64,000 nt of DNA from Hydrogenophaga sp. (GTDB taxonomy: Bacteria > Pseudomonadota > Gammaproteobacteria > Burkholderiales > Burkholderiaceae_C), in assembly GCF_014773545.1 (NCBI RefSeq), contig NZ_SDDV01000003.1:165048-229047 (forward strand), given 5' to 3'. Position 1 is the first letter of the stretch, and the number at the start of each line of letters is the position of its first letter. Positions 38,036-46,702 of this stretch are shown here, piece by piece. Below the pieces are notes generated by a model. It did not search any database, had not been told where the DNA came from, and saw nothing but the letters and a program-made list of their open reading frames with translations. Both the position numbers and the translations under genes were made by a program.

Positions 38036-38818
38036 ATGACGAAACGAGCCAAACAGCCGCCCAGCACGCCATCGGTACAAGTCATCGAGCGCATGTTCCA
38101 TTTGCTGGAAGTGCTGGCCGCACGGGAAGACGCGGTTTCGCTGAAAGACATCAGCGACAAAACCGGCTTGCACCCCTCGACCGCGCACCGCATCCTGAAT
38201 GACTTGACCATAGGCCGTTTCGTCGAGCGCCCGCAGGCCGGCAGCTACCGTCTGGGCATGCGTTTGCTGGAACTGGGCAACCTGGTCAAGGCCCGTCTGA
38301 GCGTGCGCGACGCAGCGCTGACGCCTATGCGCGGACTGCACAAACTGATTCAGCAACCCGTCAATCTGAGCCTGCGCCAGGGCGACGAAATCGTCTACGT
38401 CGAGCGCGTCTTCAGCGAACGATCGGGCATGCAAGTGGTGCGCGCCATTGGCGGACGCGCACCCCTGCACCTGACTTCGGTCGGCAAGTTGTTCCTGGCC
38501 TGCGATCCCCCGCAGCGGGTGCGCGATTACGCCACGCGCACCGGGCTGGTGGGCAACACGCGCAACAGCCTGACGCAACTGGCCGCGCTGGAGCGCGAAC
38601 TCCTGCAGTGCCGCCAAACCGGCGTGGCGCGCGACAACGAGGAACTCGAAATCGGCGTGCGCTGCATGGCCGCAGGCATTTACGACGATCAGGGTAAGCT
38701 GGTGGCCGGGCTCTCGATCTCAGCCCCGGCCGACCGGATCAATGAAAATTGGCTCGACAAACTGCGCGCTACCGCAGGCGAAATTTCTGCCGCGCTGGGC
38801 AGCGCCCAGCCCAACTGA
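38036..38818 (+). CDS. IclR-family transcriptional regulator
   Basis: A 260-residue regulator. The N-terminal winged helix reads VIERMFHLLEVLAAREDAVSLKDISDKTGLHPSTAHRILNDL (about residues 14-55). The C-terminal IclR effector domain contains PLHLTSVGKLFLA and GLSISAPADRI. The ATG at 38036 is chosen since homologues begin a few residues before the helix-turn-helix; an earlier in-frame start adds nine residues. It stands between bpt and a convergent peptidase gene, so its target is not evident. The ligand is unknown. Confidence 0.92.
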   Translation: MTKRAKQPPSTPSVQVIERMFHLLEVLAAREDAVSLKDISDKTGLHPSTAHRILNDLTIGRFVERPQAGSYRLGMRLLELGNLVKARLSVRDAALTPMRGLHKLIQQPVNLSLRQGDEIVYVERVFSERSGMQVVRAIGGRAPLHLTSVGKLFLACDPPQRVRDYATRTGLVGNTRNSLTQLAALERELLQCRQTGVARDNEELEIGVRCMAAGIYDDQGKLVAGLSISAPADRINENWLDKLRATAGEISAALGSAQPN

Positions 38819-38851
38819 TCGGGTGCAAGGTCTCGCGCTGAAGCCGCCCGC

Positions 38852-40033
38852 TCAGCCCTGCGGCCGGACAAAGAGCTGAATATAGTTCTGCGCCTCGACC
38901 CAGCGGCGCACGCGCTCGGCGTCCTGCACGCGGCTCAATGAGCTGGCCGAGTCGAGAAACACCATGATGACCCGGCGTCCGGCCACCTTGGCCTGCATCA
39001 CCACGCAACGGCCCGCCTCAGAGATGAAACCGGTTTTTTGCAGACCAATCTGCCACTGCGGGTCACGCACCAGCCGGTTCGAATTATTGAACTGCAACAC
39101 CCGTTCACCCAGCTCCACCTGGTGGCCGGGTGATGTCGACAGGCTGCGCAAAATCGGGCGCTCATAGGCCACAGCCACCAGTGCGGCGAGATCGCGCGCA
39201 CTCGACAGGTTGCCGCTGGACAGGCCAGTCGGCTCGACAAAGCGGGTATCGAACATGCCCAGCAGACGGGCTTTGAGATTCATGTCGCGCACGAACTGCT
39301 GCATGCCGCCCGGATAGGTGCGGCCAAGCGCATGTGCGGCGCGGTTTTCGCTCGACATCAGCGACAAATGCATCAGCTCTGCGCGGGTCAGCGTGCTGCC
39401 CACCGCCAGCCGCGAACTGCTGCCTCTGTAGACGTCTACGTCGTCCTGGGTGATGGTGATCGGCTCGTCCATCGACAACGCGGCGTCGGCGATCACCAGC
39501 CCGGCCATCAGCTTGGTCACCGACGCGATCGGCAGCGCGACGCTGTCATTCTTGCTGAAAAGGACTTCATGGGTTTCCTGATCGACCACCAGCGCCACGC
39601 TCGAGTTCAGGCCGAGCAGGTCTTCATCGTCGCGCAAGCCCAGGCGCTGCCCCATAGACACCCGAGGCCCGGCAGCCGCCGGTCGCTCACGCTGGGCCAC
39701 TGCGCGGCGGTTCGGCGCCGCGCGCGTTTGCTGCACGCGCCGCTGCGCGGCCTTGGCCTGGGCCGGGCGCTTCGTATTGCGAAGCTGCTTGGTCTGGGAC
39801 GAGGCCCGGACCGCTTCGGCCCTGCGCTGGCCGTTGACGCGCAGCTCGCGCTGCGTTGTCACCCGGCTGCTGCCGAGCTGCGACGCCGACGGGGCGATTT
39901 GCGGTTTTTTTGTGGCGCTGGCCACCGCCGCCGCTGCCGACGGGGCGCTCAGCGGCAACAGCAGCGCGAGCAAAACCAGCACCAGGACTGTCACAGGGCA
40001 AAGTTTTCGCAGCGGGTTCGCACTAAATGACAT
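38852..40033 (-). CDS. pbpG: D-alanyl-D-alanine endopeptidase (PBP7/PbpG-like serine hydrolase)
   Basis: A 393-residue low-molecular-weight penicillin-binding protein that cleaves peptidoglycan cross-links. It has an N-terminal signal anchor (PVTVLVLVLLALLLPLSAPSAAAA), then about 90 residues of basic Ala/Arg/Gln-rich linker. The peptidase S11 domain has the active-site SxxK in ASVTKLM (near residue 172), SxN in MSSEN and the KTG triad in LQKTGF. The start at 40033 (MSFSANPLRK) follows homologues. The basic linker is unusually long and may bind the wall. Confidence 0.9.
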   Translation of the reverse strand: MSFSANPLRKLCPVTVLVLVLLALLLPLSAPSAAAAVASATKKPQIAPSASQLGSSRVTTQRELRVNGQRRAEAVRASSQTKQLRNTKRPAQAKAAQRRVQQTRAAPNRRAVAQRERPAAAGPRVSMGQRLGLRDDEDLLGLNSSVALVVDQETHEVLFSKNDSVALPIASVTKLMAGLVIADAALSMDEPITITQDDVDVYRGSSSRLAVGSTLTRAELMHLSLMSSENRAAHALGRTYPGGMQQFVRDMNLKARLLGMFDTRFVEPTGLSSGNLSSARDLAALVAVAYERPILRSLSTSPGHQVELGERVLQFNNSNRLVRDPQWQIGLQKTGFISEAGRCVVMQAKVAGRRVIMVFLDSASSLSRVQDAERVRRWVEAQNYIQLFVRPQG

Positions 40034-40166
40034 GACTTCGTTCTGGCCAGAAAGATGGGTTTGGAGCAAAGTATAGGGAATTTAAAAAAAACATGCAACA
40101 TCAAAAGCTTGCGCCCTGTTCTTCAATTAACGCAAGAACTATTGCCTCGGCCCAGTGAAGAGTCAA

Positions 40167-40232
40167 CCGTTCGCCCTGAGCCTGTCCTTCGACAAGCTCA
40201 GGATGATCGGAATCGGTCGAAGGGTCAGGACA
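40167..40232. repeat. REP copy between pbpG and leuA
   Basis: CCGTTCGCCCTGAGCCTGTC runs directly into the inverted arm CCTTCGACAAGCTCAGGA, then a degenerate GGTCGAAGGGTCAGGA. It lies in the leuA 3' region and could act in transcript ending. Confidence 0.85.
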
Positions 40233-40255
40233 TCTGGCAAGCGCGCCAACGACGA

Positions 40256-41797
40256 TCAGCCTTGCGCAGCGACCCGCTCGGCCTTGCTGTGCAGCTTGTT
40301 GAGCGCGCTCAGGTAGGCCTTGGCCGAAGCCACCACGATGTCGGGATCGGCACCGACGCCGTTGACCACCCGACCGCCGTGCTGCAAGCGCACCGTGACC
40401 TCGCCCTGGCTCTCGGTCGAGCCGCTGGTGATGGCGTTGACCGAGTAGAGCAAGAGCTCCGCGCCACTTTTGACGTGGGTTTCAATCGCCTTGAGCGAAG
40501 CATCGACCGGCCCGTTGCCGTCGGCGCGACCCTGATATTCCCGGCCGTCGATGGTGAACACCACGTGCGCCTGCGGACGCTCGCCGGTCTCGCTGTGCTG
40601 CGCCAGTGAAACCAGCCCGTACTGCTCTTTCTCGGCGCTCACGCTCTCGTCGCTGCACAAGGCCAGAATGTCTTCGTCGAAAATGTCGCTCTTGCGGTCG
40701 GCCAGTTCCTTGAAAGCGGCAAACGCGCTGTTGACTTCAGTCTCCGACCCCAGCTCAATGCCCAGGTCTTGCAAGCGCTGCTTGAACGCATTGCGGCCAC
40801 TGAGCTTGCCCAGCACGATTTTATTGGCGCTCCAGCCCACGTCTTCGGCGCGCATGATTTCGTAGGTATCGCGCGCCTTGAGCACGCCGTCTTGGTGGAT
40901 GCCGCTGGCGTGGGCAAAGGCGTTGGCACCCACCACCGCCTTGTTGGGCTGCACCACGAAGCCGGTGATCAGGCTGACCATGCGGCTGGCGGGAACGATT
41001 TGCGTGGCATCGACGCCGACGTCGAGCCCGAAGTAGTCGCGCCGCGTGCGCACTGCCATCACGACTTCTTCCAGCGAACAGTTGCCGGCGCGCTCGCCCA
41101 GGCCATTGATGGTGCACTCGACCTGGCGTGCGCCACCGATCTTGACGCCCGCCAGCGAATTGGCCACCGCCATGCCCAGGTCGTTGTGGCAGTGCACCGA
41201 CCAGATCGCCTTGTCGGCGTTCGGAACGCGCTCGCGCAGGGCGCGAATGAAGTTGCCGTACAACTCGGGCACGGCGTAGCCCACGGTGTCGGGAATGTTG
41301 ACGGTGCTCGCCCCCGCATCGATCACGGCTTCGAGCACACGGCAGAGAAAGTCGAAGTCGCTGCGGTAGCCGTCCTCGGGGCTGAACTCGACGTCGGGGC
41401 ACACGTTGCGCGCCAGCCGCACCGACTGGCGCGCCTGCTCGAACACCTGCTCGGGCGTCATGCGCAGCTTTTTTTCCATGTGCAGCGCGCTGGTGGCAAT
41501 GAAGGTGTGGATGCGCGCGCGTCGGGCGCCTTTGAGCGCTTGGGCCGCGCGCTCGATGTCACGTTCGTTGGCGCGCGCCAGCGAACAAATGGTGGCATCT
41601 TTGATGGTGTTGGCAATCGCCTGCACGCAATCGAAGTCACCCGGTGAACTGGCGGCAAAACCGGCCTCTATCACGTCCACCTTCAGACGCTCCAATTGGC
41701 GCGCAATGCGCAGCTTTTCGTCCCTGGTCATGGACGCGCCGGGTGACTGCTCGCCGTCGCGCAAGGTAGTGTCGAAAATGATCAGTTTGTCGCTCAT
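40256..41797 (-). CDS. leuA: 2-isopropylmalate synthase
   Basis: A 513-residue enzyme making 2-isopropylmalate from acetyl-CoA and 2-oxoisovalerate, the first step of leucine synthesis. Motifs are [43 protein letters not shown] and HASGIHQDG. The C-terminal regulatory domain (about 390-513) that binds leucine is present. The ATG at 41797 is preferred over 41803 because GGAG lies seven bases before it. Upstream are a leucine-rich leader peptide and two overlapping hairpins, so attenuation adds to feedback inhibition. Confidence 0.97.
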   Translation of the reverse strand: MSDKLIIFDTTLRDGEQSPGASMTRDEKLRIARQLERLKVDVIEAGFAASSPGDFDCVQAIANTIKDATICSLARANERDIERAAQALKGARRARIHTFIATSALHMEKKLRMTPEQVFEQARQSVRLARNVCPDVEFSPEDGYRSDFDFLCRVLEAVIDAGASTVNIPDTVGYAVPELYGNFIRALRERVPNADKAIWSVHCHNDLGMAVANSLAGVKIGGARQVECTINGLGERAGNCSLEEVVMAVRTRRDYFGLDVGVDATQIVPASRMVSLITGFVVQPNKAVVGANAFAHASGIHQDGVLKARDTYEIMRAEDVGWSANKIVLGKLSGRNAFKQRLQDLGIELGSETEVNSAFAAFKELADRKSDIFDEDILALCSDESVSAEKEQYGLVSLAQHSETGERPQAHVVFTIDGREYQGRADGNGPVDASLKAIETHVKSGAELLLYSVNAITSGSTESQGEVTVRLQHGGRVVNGVGADPDIVVASAKAYLSALNKLHSKAERVAAQG

Positions 41798-41839
41798 CGC
41801 CATACTCCGGTCAGCCGCCTCATGGGCGGCACTGAGAAA

Positions 41840-41888
41840 AACTGCAGCCCCAAAACAAACGGCCCGCTGCAGTTGCAAACGGGCCGTT
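41840..41888 (-). promoter_or_regulatory. Attenuator: two mutually exclusive hairpins upstream of leuA
   Basis: Hairpin A pairs AACGGCCCG with CGGGCCGTT (41880-41888 with 41858-41866 on the reverse strand). Hairpin B pairs AACTGCAG (41867-41874), which sits in the loop of A, with CTGCAGTT (41840-41847), followed by TTTCTC. They cannot both form as simple stems. GCAGTT inside the leader-peptide gene can also pair with AACTGC. This is the expected layout of a ribosome-mediated leucine attenuator. Confidence 0.7.
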
Positions 41889-41907
41889 GGAGGGAAACTT
41901 GCGCGCG

Positions 41908-41964
41908 CTACCCTAACTGCCCGTGTTGGACACCCAGTAGCAGCGCGAAGGAAATAAACGTCAT
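41908..41964 (-). CDS. Leucine-rich leader peptide of leuA
   Basis: An 18-codon frame [18 protein letters not shown] ending in TAG. Three leucine codons are consecutive (CTG CTA CTG), with a fourth (TTA) just before the stop, including the rare CTA and TTA in this high-GC genome. It ends 20 bases before hairpin A and 111 bases before leuA. When leucyl-tRNA is scarce the ribosome should stall here and shift the RNA folding downstream. No strong Shine-Dalgarno is seen. Confidence 0.75.
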   Translation of the reverse strand: MTFISFALLLGVQHGQLG

Positions 41965-42031
41965 GGCGGCCAATGTAGCACAAAGCCAGGCATCGGGTGA
42001 GAGTGAAAAACCCTCGTCGCCCCGCAGGTTT

Positions 42032-42841
42032 TCATTCGTGCAGACCGCGTTCTTCTGGTTCGCGGGTCGAGGTGCTGATGACACTGGTCGGCTGACCCTT
42101 GAGCTTGCGCCACAGATAGACCGCATAACCCGACAAGCCGTACAGCACGAAAATGCCAAACAGCACGGCGGGCGGGTCGATGTTGATCACCGCGATCGCC
42201 AGCGCCACCAGCACAATGACGGCAAAGGGCACGCTGCGCTTGAGGCTGAGTTCCTTGAAGCTGTAGAACGGCACGTTGGTAACCATGGTCAGGCCGGCGT
42301 ACAAGGTCAGAAAAAACATCAGCCAGACCAGTTCTGAGCCTGCCACCCCGTACTCGGTGGCCAGCCAGATGAAGCCGGCCACCAGCGCGGCGGCGGCGGG
42401 CGATGGCAGCCCCTGAAAAAAACGCTTGTCGACCACCTCGGTGTTGACATTGAAGCGCGCCAGCCGCAGGGCGGCGCAGGCGCAGTAGACAAAAGCGGCG
42501 ATCCAGCCCCAGCGGCCCAGACCGCGCAGCGCCCACTCGTAAGCGATCAGGGCCGGCGCGGCGCCAAAGGACACCATGTCGGCCAGCGAATCCATCTGCA
42601 CGCCAAACGCGCTTTGCGTGTTGGTCAGGCGCGCGACCCGGCCGTCCATGCTGTCGAGAAACATGGCGGCGAAAATACCGACGGTGGCCAGATCGAAGCG
42701 GCCGTCCATCGCCATCACGACCGAATAAAAACCGCAAAACAGCGCCGCCAGTGTAATCATGTTGGGCAACATGTAAATGCCTTTGCGGCGCTGGCGCAAG
42801 GCTTGGGCAGGAGGATCGGGGCGATCGGGGTCGTCTTGCAT
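42032..42841 (-). CDS. pssA: CDP-diacylglycerol--serine O-phosphatidyltransferase
   Basis: A 269-residue integral membrane enzyme making phosphatidylserine, the precursor of phosphatidylethanolamine. The CDP-alcohol phosphotransferase signature begins at DGRVARLTNTQSAFGVQMD and continues to SLADMVSFG, giving the D-G-x2-A-R-x8-G-x3-D-x3-D pattern. About seven helices follow. The ATG at 42841 fits the family's short acidic N-terminus (MQDDPDRPD). It lies upstream of leuL-leuA on the same strand; pssA-leuA adjacency is frequent in Burkholderiales. Confidence 0.95.
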   Translation of the reverse strand: MQDDPDRPDPPAQALRQRRKGIYMLPNMITLAALFCGFYSVVMAMDGRFDLATVGIFAAMFLDSMDGRVARLTNTQSAFGVQMDSLADMVSFGAAPALIAYEWALRGLGRWGWIAAFVYCACAALRLARFNVNTEVVDKRFFQGLPSPAAAALVAGFIWLATEYGVAGSELVWLMFFLTLYAGLTMVTNVPFYSFKELSLKRSVPFAVIVLVALAIAVINIDPPAVLFGIFVLYGLSGYAVYLWRKLKGQPTSVISTSTREPEERGLHE

Positions 42842-42962
42842 GAGTCTCTCAAATGGGTCTGGCAGCGAAAAAGGAAGCGACGCCGGTGTCGGCCAAAGCG
42901 CAGCACGGCCCAGTGTAAGCCAGCGCAGCGGGGCCACTCGACGGGCCGCGCAGAGAGCTCGA

Positions 42963-45284
42963 TCAAGCCGCCAGCGCGGCCGTTTTATAGATGCCGCAGC
43001 CGACGTACAAATCGTCAACCTTTACCACGTACGACATCTTGCCCTGCACCTTGCCCGTGACCGGGTTGACGATGTCGTACTCGACCCAGCCCGGCGCGAC
43101 CCGGGCCTGCGCCACGATGGCCTGCAACAAAGACGCACCGTCCACGCCCGCAATATCCTGCACCCGGCTGCCCACCTTGTGCGGTTTGCCGCCAAAGGCA
43201 CGGTAAACGCCCGTTTCATCGAGCGCAAAAACATACATGTCGCGGTCGTGAAAAGCACCGTCGGGCCGACTCAGATCGCGCACAAACGCCTCCCGTGCGA
43301 CTTGGCTGCGGTGCGCCAGCGCACGCTGCACCAGCGCCATCGCCTCTTCGGCGGTGCCTTGCTGCAGCAAGAAGGTGGCGACGGTCTGCGCCAAGTGCGC
43401 TGCGCGCTGTTCGAGCTCGTTGGCTTGCAGCACGGCGCGTTCTACCATTTGCGCGTTGCGCTGGGTGATTTGGTCGAGCTGGCCAACGGCGGACGAAATC
43501 TGCGTCAACCCGGTGCTTTGCTCGGCGCTGGCCGACGAAATCTGCGACATATTGGCCGCCATGCCGCGCACACCGTTGACGATTTGCGAAATGGTGCCGC
43601 CAACGGCCCGAATTTGCGCCACGCTGGCTTGCACCTGTGCCGCTGATGCCTCGATGAGCTGACGAATTTCTTTCGACGACGCAGCCGAGCGCTGGGCCAG
43701 CGTGCGCACCTCGTTGGCCACCACCGCAAAACCCCGGCCCTGCTCGCCGGCACGGGCCGCCTCCACCGCGGCGTTGAGCGCCAGGATGTTGGTCTGAAAC
43801 GCCAGGCTGTCGATCACGCCGATGATCTCGTTCATCTGACGCGCGCCCTTTTGAATCTGCTCGACCGAAGCAACGGCGCGCTCCATCGAAGCCGCCCCCA
43901 TCTCGGCCAGGTCGCGCACCCGCGCCGCCTGGGTGTTCGAGTCGCCGGCCGAGGCCGCGTTTTGATGCACGGTGCTCGAGAGCTGCTGCACGCTGGCTGC
44001 CGTCTGCTGCAGATTGGCCGCCTGCTGCTCGGTCCGGTCGGCCAACTCGCGGTTGCCCTGCGCCAGGGCTTTGCCCGCCTGTGCCACCAGTGCGGCGTTG
44101 CTGCGCACCTCGGCCACCATGGCCGAGAGCCGACCTATCATGCGCTCGAGCCGCTCAGCGAGTTCCGCCAGTTCGTCGCGCCCTTTGAGTTGGACATGGG
44201 CGCGCAAGTTGCCTGCTGCGGTTTGCCCCATGACTTGCGTGACCCGATGAAAATCACGCACGAAACTGAGGTAGAGCGTCAGCGCCAGGTAAATCAGCAC
44301 CGCCAGACCAGCCACGGCGGCCCCGATCAGGATCGCCCGCCAGGCTTGCAAAGCACCCATGCGCTGCACCAGCACGGCGTCGAGCTGCGCCAGCATACCG
44401 GCCTGGTAGGCGCTCACCTGTTCAATGGCCTCGGTTCCAGCCGTTAAAAAAGCAGCGACAGGCAGCGCACCGGGCTGCTCCAAGGCTTGCCGCGCCGTAT
44501 CGACAAAACGCTCGGACGCCGCCAGCGCGGCCTGACTCTGCGGGTCGCTGCGGCCGTGACGCTCCAGCCCTGCGATCACCACCCGCTGCTCTTGCAGCAG
44601 CAACTGCAAGGCGTGTAACTGCTGCTGCAAGAGACGCGCCGAATCAATCGGTGGCTCGGGCGCCAGCAGGTGCTGCGCGCCCAGGGTGCGCAGTTGGCCC
44701 AGCGCATCAGACCAGCCGATGTGGCGTGCAAGCAGCAGCTCGAGCAGGAAATGAACCGTTGGCTGCGGGTCGAACAACAGGTGCGAGCGTTCCGCCACAC
44801 CCAGCAACAGGTGGCGCGACTGCAGCAGCAACGCGCTGTGCGGGGCCAGCGGTTCGGCTGCCGATGCGGCTTGCGTAACCCCCACAGGGTCCAGCCGCGC
44901 ACGCAGGGCCAGCCAGTCCGGCCCGAGCCCCCAATCGGGCCGCTGCGCCAGCAGCGCCGCATCGGTGCTGGCAATGGCCAAGCGCAGCGGCGCGCGGGAC
45001 GGCTCTGGCGCCTTGCGCGCGTCCTGAGCACCCGCCAGCAGCATACCGGCCTGATCCCGCTGCGCCTGCAAGGCCTGGGTCAGGCCGAGCAGCCCCGCCG
45101 CCGCCTGCGCGCCCGCGCGCCCGTCCTGGACCAGACGCAGGTCTTGCTGCACCTGCTGCAGCAGCCACCCCCCACCGACCAGCAGCGGCAGCAGCAAAAC
45201 GGCGCACAAAAGGCCGAACTTTGCGGGCAGACGAAGCCGCCGCATCAGCCAGATGCCGGGGCGAAAAACGATAAAGCCTGACAT
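42963..45284 (-). CDS. Methyl-accepting chemotaxis protein with C-terminal Cache-like domain
   Basis: A 773-residue chemoreceptor. The first helix is at about residues 24-45 ([19 protein letters not shown]). A helical periplasmic region follows, then a second helix near 330-350 ([22 protein letters not shown]) and HAMP. The signalling domain contains the hairpin tip [20 protein letters not shown] and [40 protein letters not shown]. After it, about 100 C-terminal residues ([17 protein letters not shown], then [22 protein letters not shown] and [10 protein letters not shown]) resemble a single Cache sensor, which would be cytoplasmic. The start at 45284 is the first ATG before the helix. Confidence 0.9.
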   Translation of the reverse strand: MSGFIVFRPGIWLMRRLRLPAKFGLLCAVLLLPLLVGGGWLLQQVQQDLRLVQDGRAGAQAAAGLLGLTQALQAQRDQAGMLLAGAQDARKAPEPSRAPLRLAIASTDAALLAQRPDWGLGPDWLALRARLDPVGVTQAASAAEPLAPHSALLLQSRHLLLGVAERSHLLFDPQPTVHFLLELLLARHIGWSDALGQLRTLGAQHLLAPEPPIDSARLLQQQLHALQLLLQEQRVVIAGLERHGRSDPQSQAALAASERFVDTARQALEQPGALPVAAFLTAGTEAIEQVSAYQAGMLAQLDAVLVQRMGALQAWRAILIGAAVAGLAVLIYLALTLYLSFVRDFHRVTQVMGQTAAGNLRAHVQLKGRDELAELAERLERMIGRLSAMVAEVRSNAALVAQAGKALAQGNRELADRTEQQAANLQQTAASVQQLSSTVHQNAASAGDSNTQAARVRDLAEMGAASMERAVASVEQIQKGARQMNEIIGVIDSLAFQTNILALNAAVEAARAGEQGRGFAVVANEVRTLAQRSAASSKEIRQLIEASAAQVQASVAQIRAVGGTISQIVNGVRGMAANMSQISSASAEQSTGLTQISSAVGQLDQITQRNAQMVERAVLQANELEQRAAHLAQTVATFLLQQGTAEEAMALVQRALAHRSQVAREAFVRDLSRPDGAFHDRDMYVFALDETGVYRAFGGKPHKVGSRVQDIAGVDGASLLQAIVAQARVAPGWVEYDIVNPVTGKVQGKMSYVVKVDDLYVGCGIYKTAALAA

Positions 45285-45505
45285 ATTCGAAAAAACCTGC
45301 TGGTTTGACGGCAACCCCGGGTATCGGCGGCAGGGGGCTGAACTGAAGCCGGCTGCCAAGCCGTGCACGTGCGGCTCAAGGGTAAGGGTGCCTGCCGCAG
45401 ACAAAACCCGGAACAAAAGGCGCTTTTGCGCCCAGATCGGGACGCCACAACCCGCAGTCAAGCAGCAGCGGCTGGCCGCGCACCCGCTCGGCGGCTCTCG
45501 GCCTC

Positions 45506-46003
45506 TCAGTCGCTCTGGACCGGCTGCATCGCCCGTTGCGCAAAGGCCTGCACCAGCTCGGGCGGCGCCTGCACCAGCTCGACCAGAACCCCCTCTCCGG
45601 CAATGGGGAATTCAGCGTTCGCCTTGGGGTGCAAAAAAACGATGTCAAACCCGGCCGCGCCGGGGCGAATGCCGCCCGGCGCAAAGCGCACGCCCTGCGC
45701 CGTGAGCCACTGCACCGCCTGCGGCAGGTCGTCGACCCACAGCCCCACATGGTTGAGCGGCGTGGCGTGCACCGCGGGTTTCATCGCAGCGTCCAAGGGC
45801 TGCATCAGGTCGACCTCGACCTGGAACGGGCCGCTGCCAATGACGCAAATGTCCTCGTCGACGTTTTCGCGCTCGCTGCGGTAGGTGCCAGTGACTTCCA
45901 GCCCCAGCATATCGACCCAGAGCTTGCGCAGCCGCATTTTGTCCAGACCGCCAATGGCGATCTGCTGGATGCCCAGCACTTTGAAGGGCCGCTGGCTTGC
46001 CAT
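45506..46003 (-). CDS. VOC-superfamily protein, candidate methylmalonyl-CoA epimerase
   Basis: A 165-residue glyoxalase/bleomycin-resistance fold. Two beta-alpha-beta modules are visible: [12 protein letters not shown]...[10 protein letters not shown] and [25 protein letters not shown]. The end [12 protein letters not shown] has the glutamate (Glu142) that ligates metal in methylmalonyl-CoA epimerase, and His85 fits a second ligand. The first ligand position reads Gln14 instead of His. It ends the run mcm-meaB-pccB-pccA-methyltransferase on the same strand, where an epimerase would be needed, so that role is plausible. Homologues are usually annotated as lactoylglutathione lyase-like. An ATG at 46030 is an alternative start. 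Confidence 0.75.
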   Translation of the reverse strand: MASQRPFKVLGIQQIAIGGLDKMRLRKLWVDMLGLEVTGTYRSERENVDEDICVIGSGPFQVEVDLMQPLDAAMKPAVHATPLNHVGLWVDDLPQAVQWLTAQGVRFAPGGIRPGAAGFDIVFLHPKANAEFPIAGEGVLVELVQAPPELVQAFAQRAMQPVQSD

Positions 46004-46034
46004 GACCGGTGTCCGTGCGCTGTGATTCATGCCG

Positions 46035-46619
46035 CTAGTAAGCATGGGGTGCCATATGAGCCACCGGCTCGAGCGACCAGACCGTCGCCGGCGGCAAATT
46101 GATCCAAACCGAGGCCACCCGGCGCCAGCGCCAACCGGGCGGAACACTTTTGAACGGCTGCAAATGCGGCGCGGCGTAGGTGTATTGAATCAAGCGCGAG
46201 CCGGGCTGGCGCGTAATCAGAGCCAGCATGGCTTCAACACTTTGTCTGGCCTCAGCCTTGGGCATGGACATCAGCGGCAGCGAGGAGACCAGCGTGACCA
46301 CCGACAGGGCATCGACGACGAGCGAATTGACGCTGGAAGCGCAGCGGTTGAGCACCTCCAGCGCCGGGAAATTGCGCCGCAGCAAGCGCGCGAAATCCGG
46401 GTCGCGCTCGATCACGACAAAGCGATCCGAAGCGAGACCGCCAGCGGCCAGCGCGCGCGTGATGGCTCCGGTGCCCGCGCCCACTTCGATCAACACGCCC
46501 GGGTCGGCGCGCCGCACCTCCTTGGCGATGGTTTGAGCCAAAGCCTTGGAGGCTGGCGCAATCGCCCCGATACGACGAGGATCGCGCAAACACCTCAATG
46601 CAAAGGCCAAACTGCTCAT
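46035..46619 (-). CDS. Class I SAM methyltransferase, PmtA-like (phospholipid N-methyltransferase)
   Basis: A 194-residue methyltransferase with SAM motif [17 protein letters not shown] (about residues 42-57), the acidic ribose contact VVIERDP and motif IV near [18 protein letters not shown]. The N-terminal [20 protein letters not shown] and the overall plan match the PmtA/rRNA dimethylase-like group often annotated as phospholipid N-methyltransferase. It would convert phosphatidylethanolamine toward phosphatidylcholine. Its place between pccA and the VOC gene gives no further clue. Substrate is inferred. Confidence 0.75.
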   Translation of the reverse strand: MSSLAFALRCLRDPRRIGAIAPASKALAQTIAKEVRRADPGVLIEVGAGTGAITRALAAGGLASDRFVVIERDPDFARLLRRNFPALEVLNRCASSVNSLVVDALSVVTLVSSLPLMSMPKAEARQSVEAMLALITRQPGSRLIQYTYAAPHLQPFKSVPPGWRWRRVASVWINLPPATVWSLEPVAHMAPHAY

Positions 46620-46702
46620 TTCACTGCCCCCTCAAAATAATAGAACGCCGCGAAGGGTAGCCGATTTTGCAAACGGTTTTACAAAACAGCGGCAGAAAGG
46701 TT

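Noticed and set aside
45285..45505. c-di-GMP riboswitch upstream of the chemoreceptor
   Set aside because: A GGGGTTGCCG stretch is suggestive, but the rest of the conserved core is missing.
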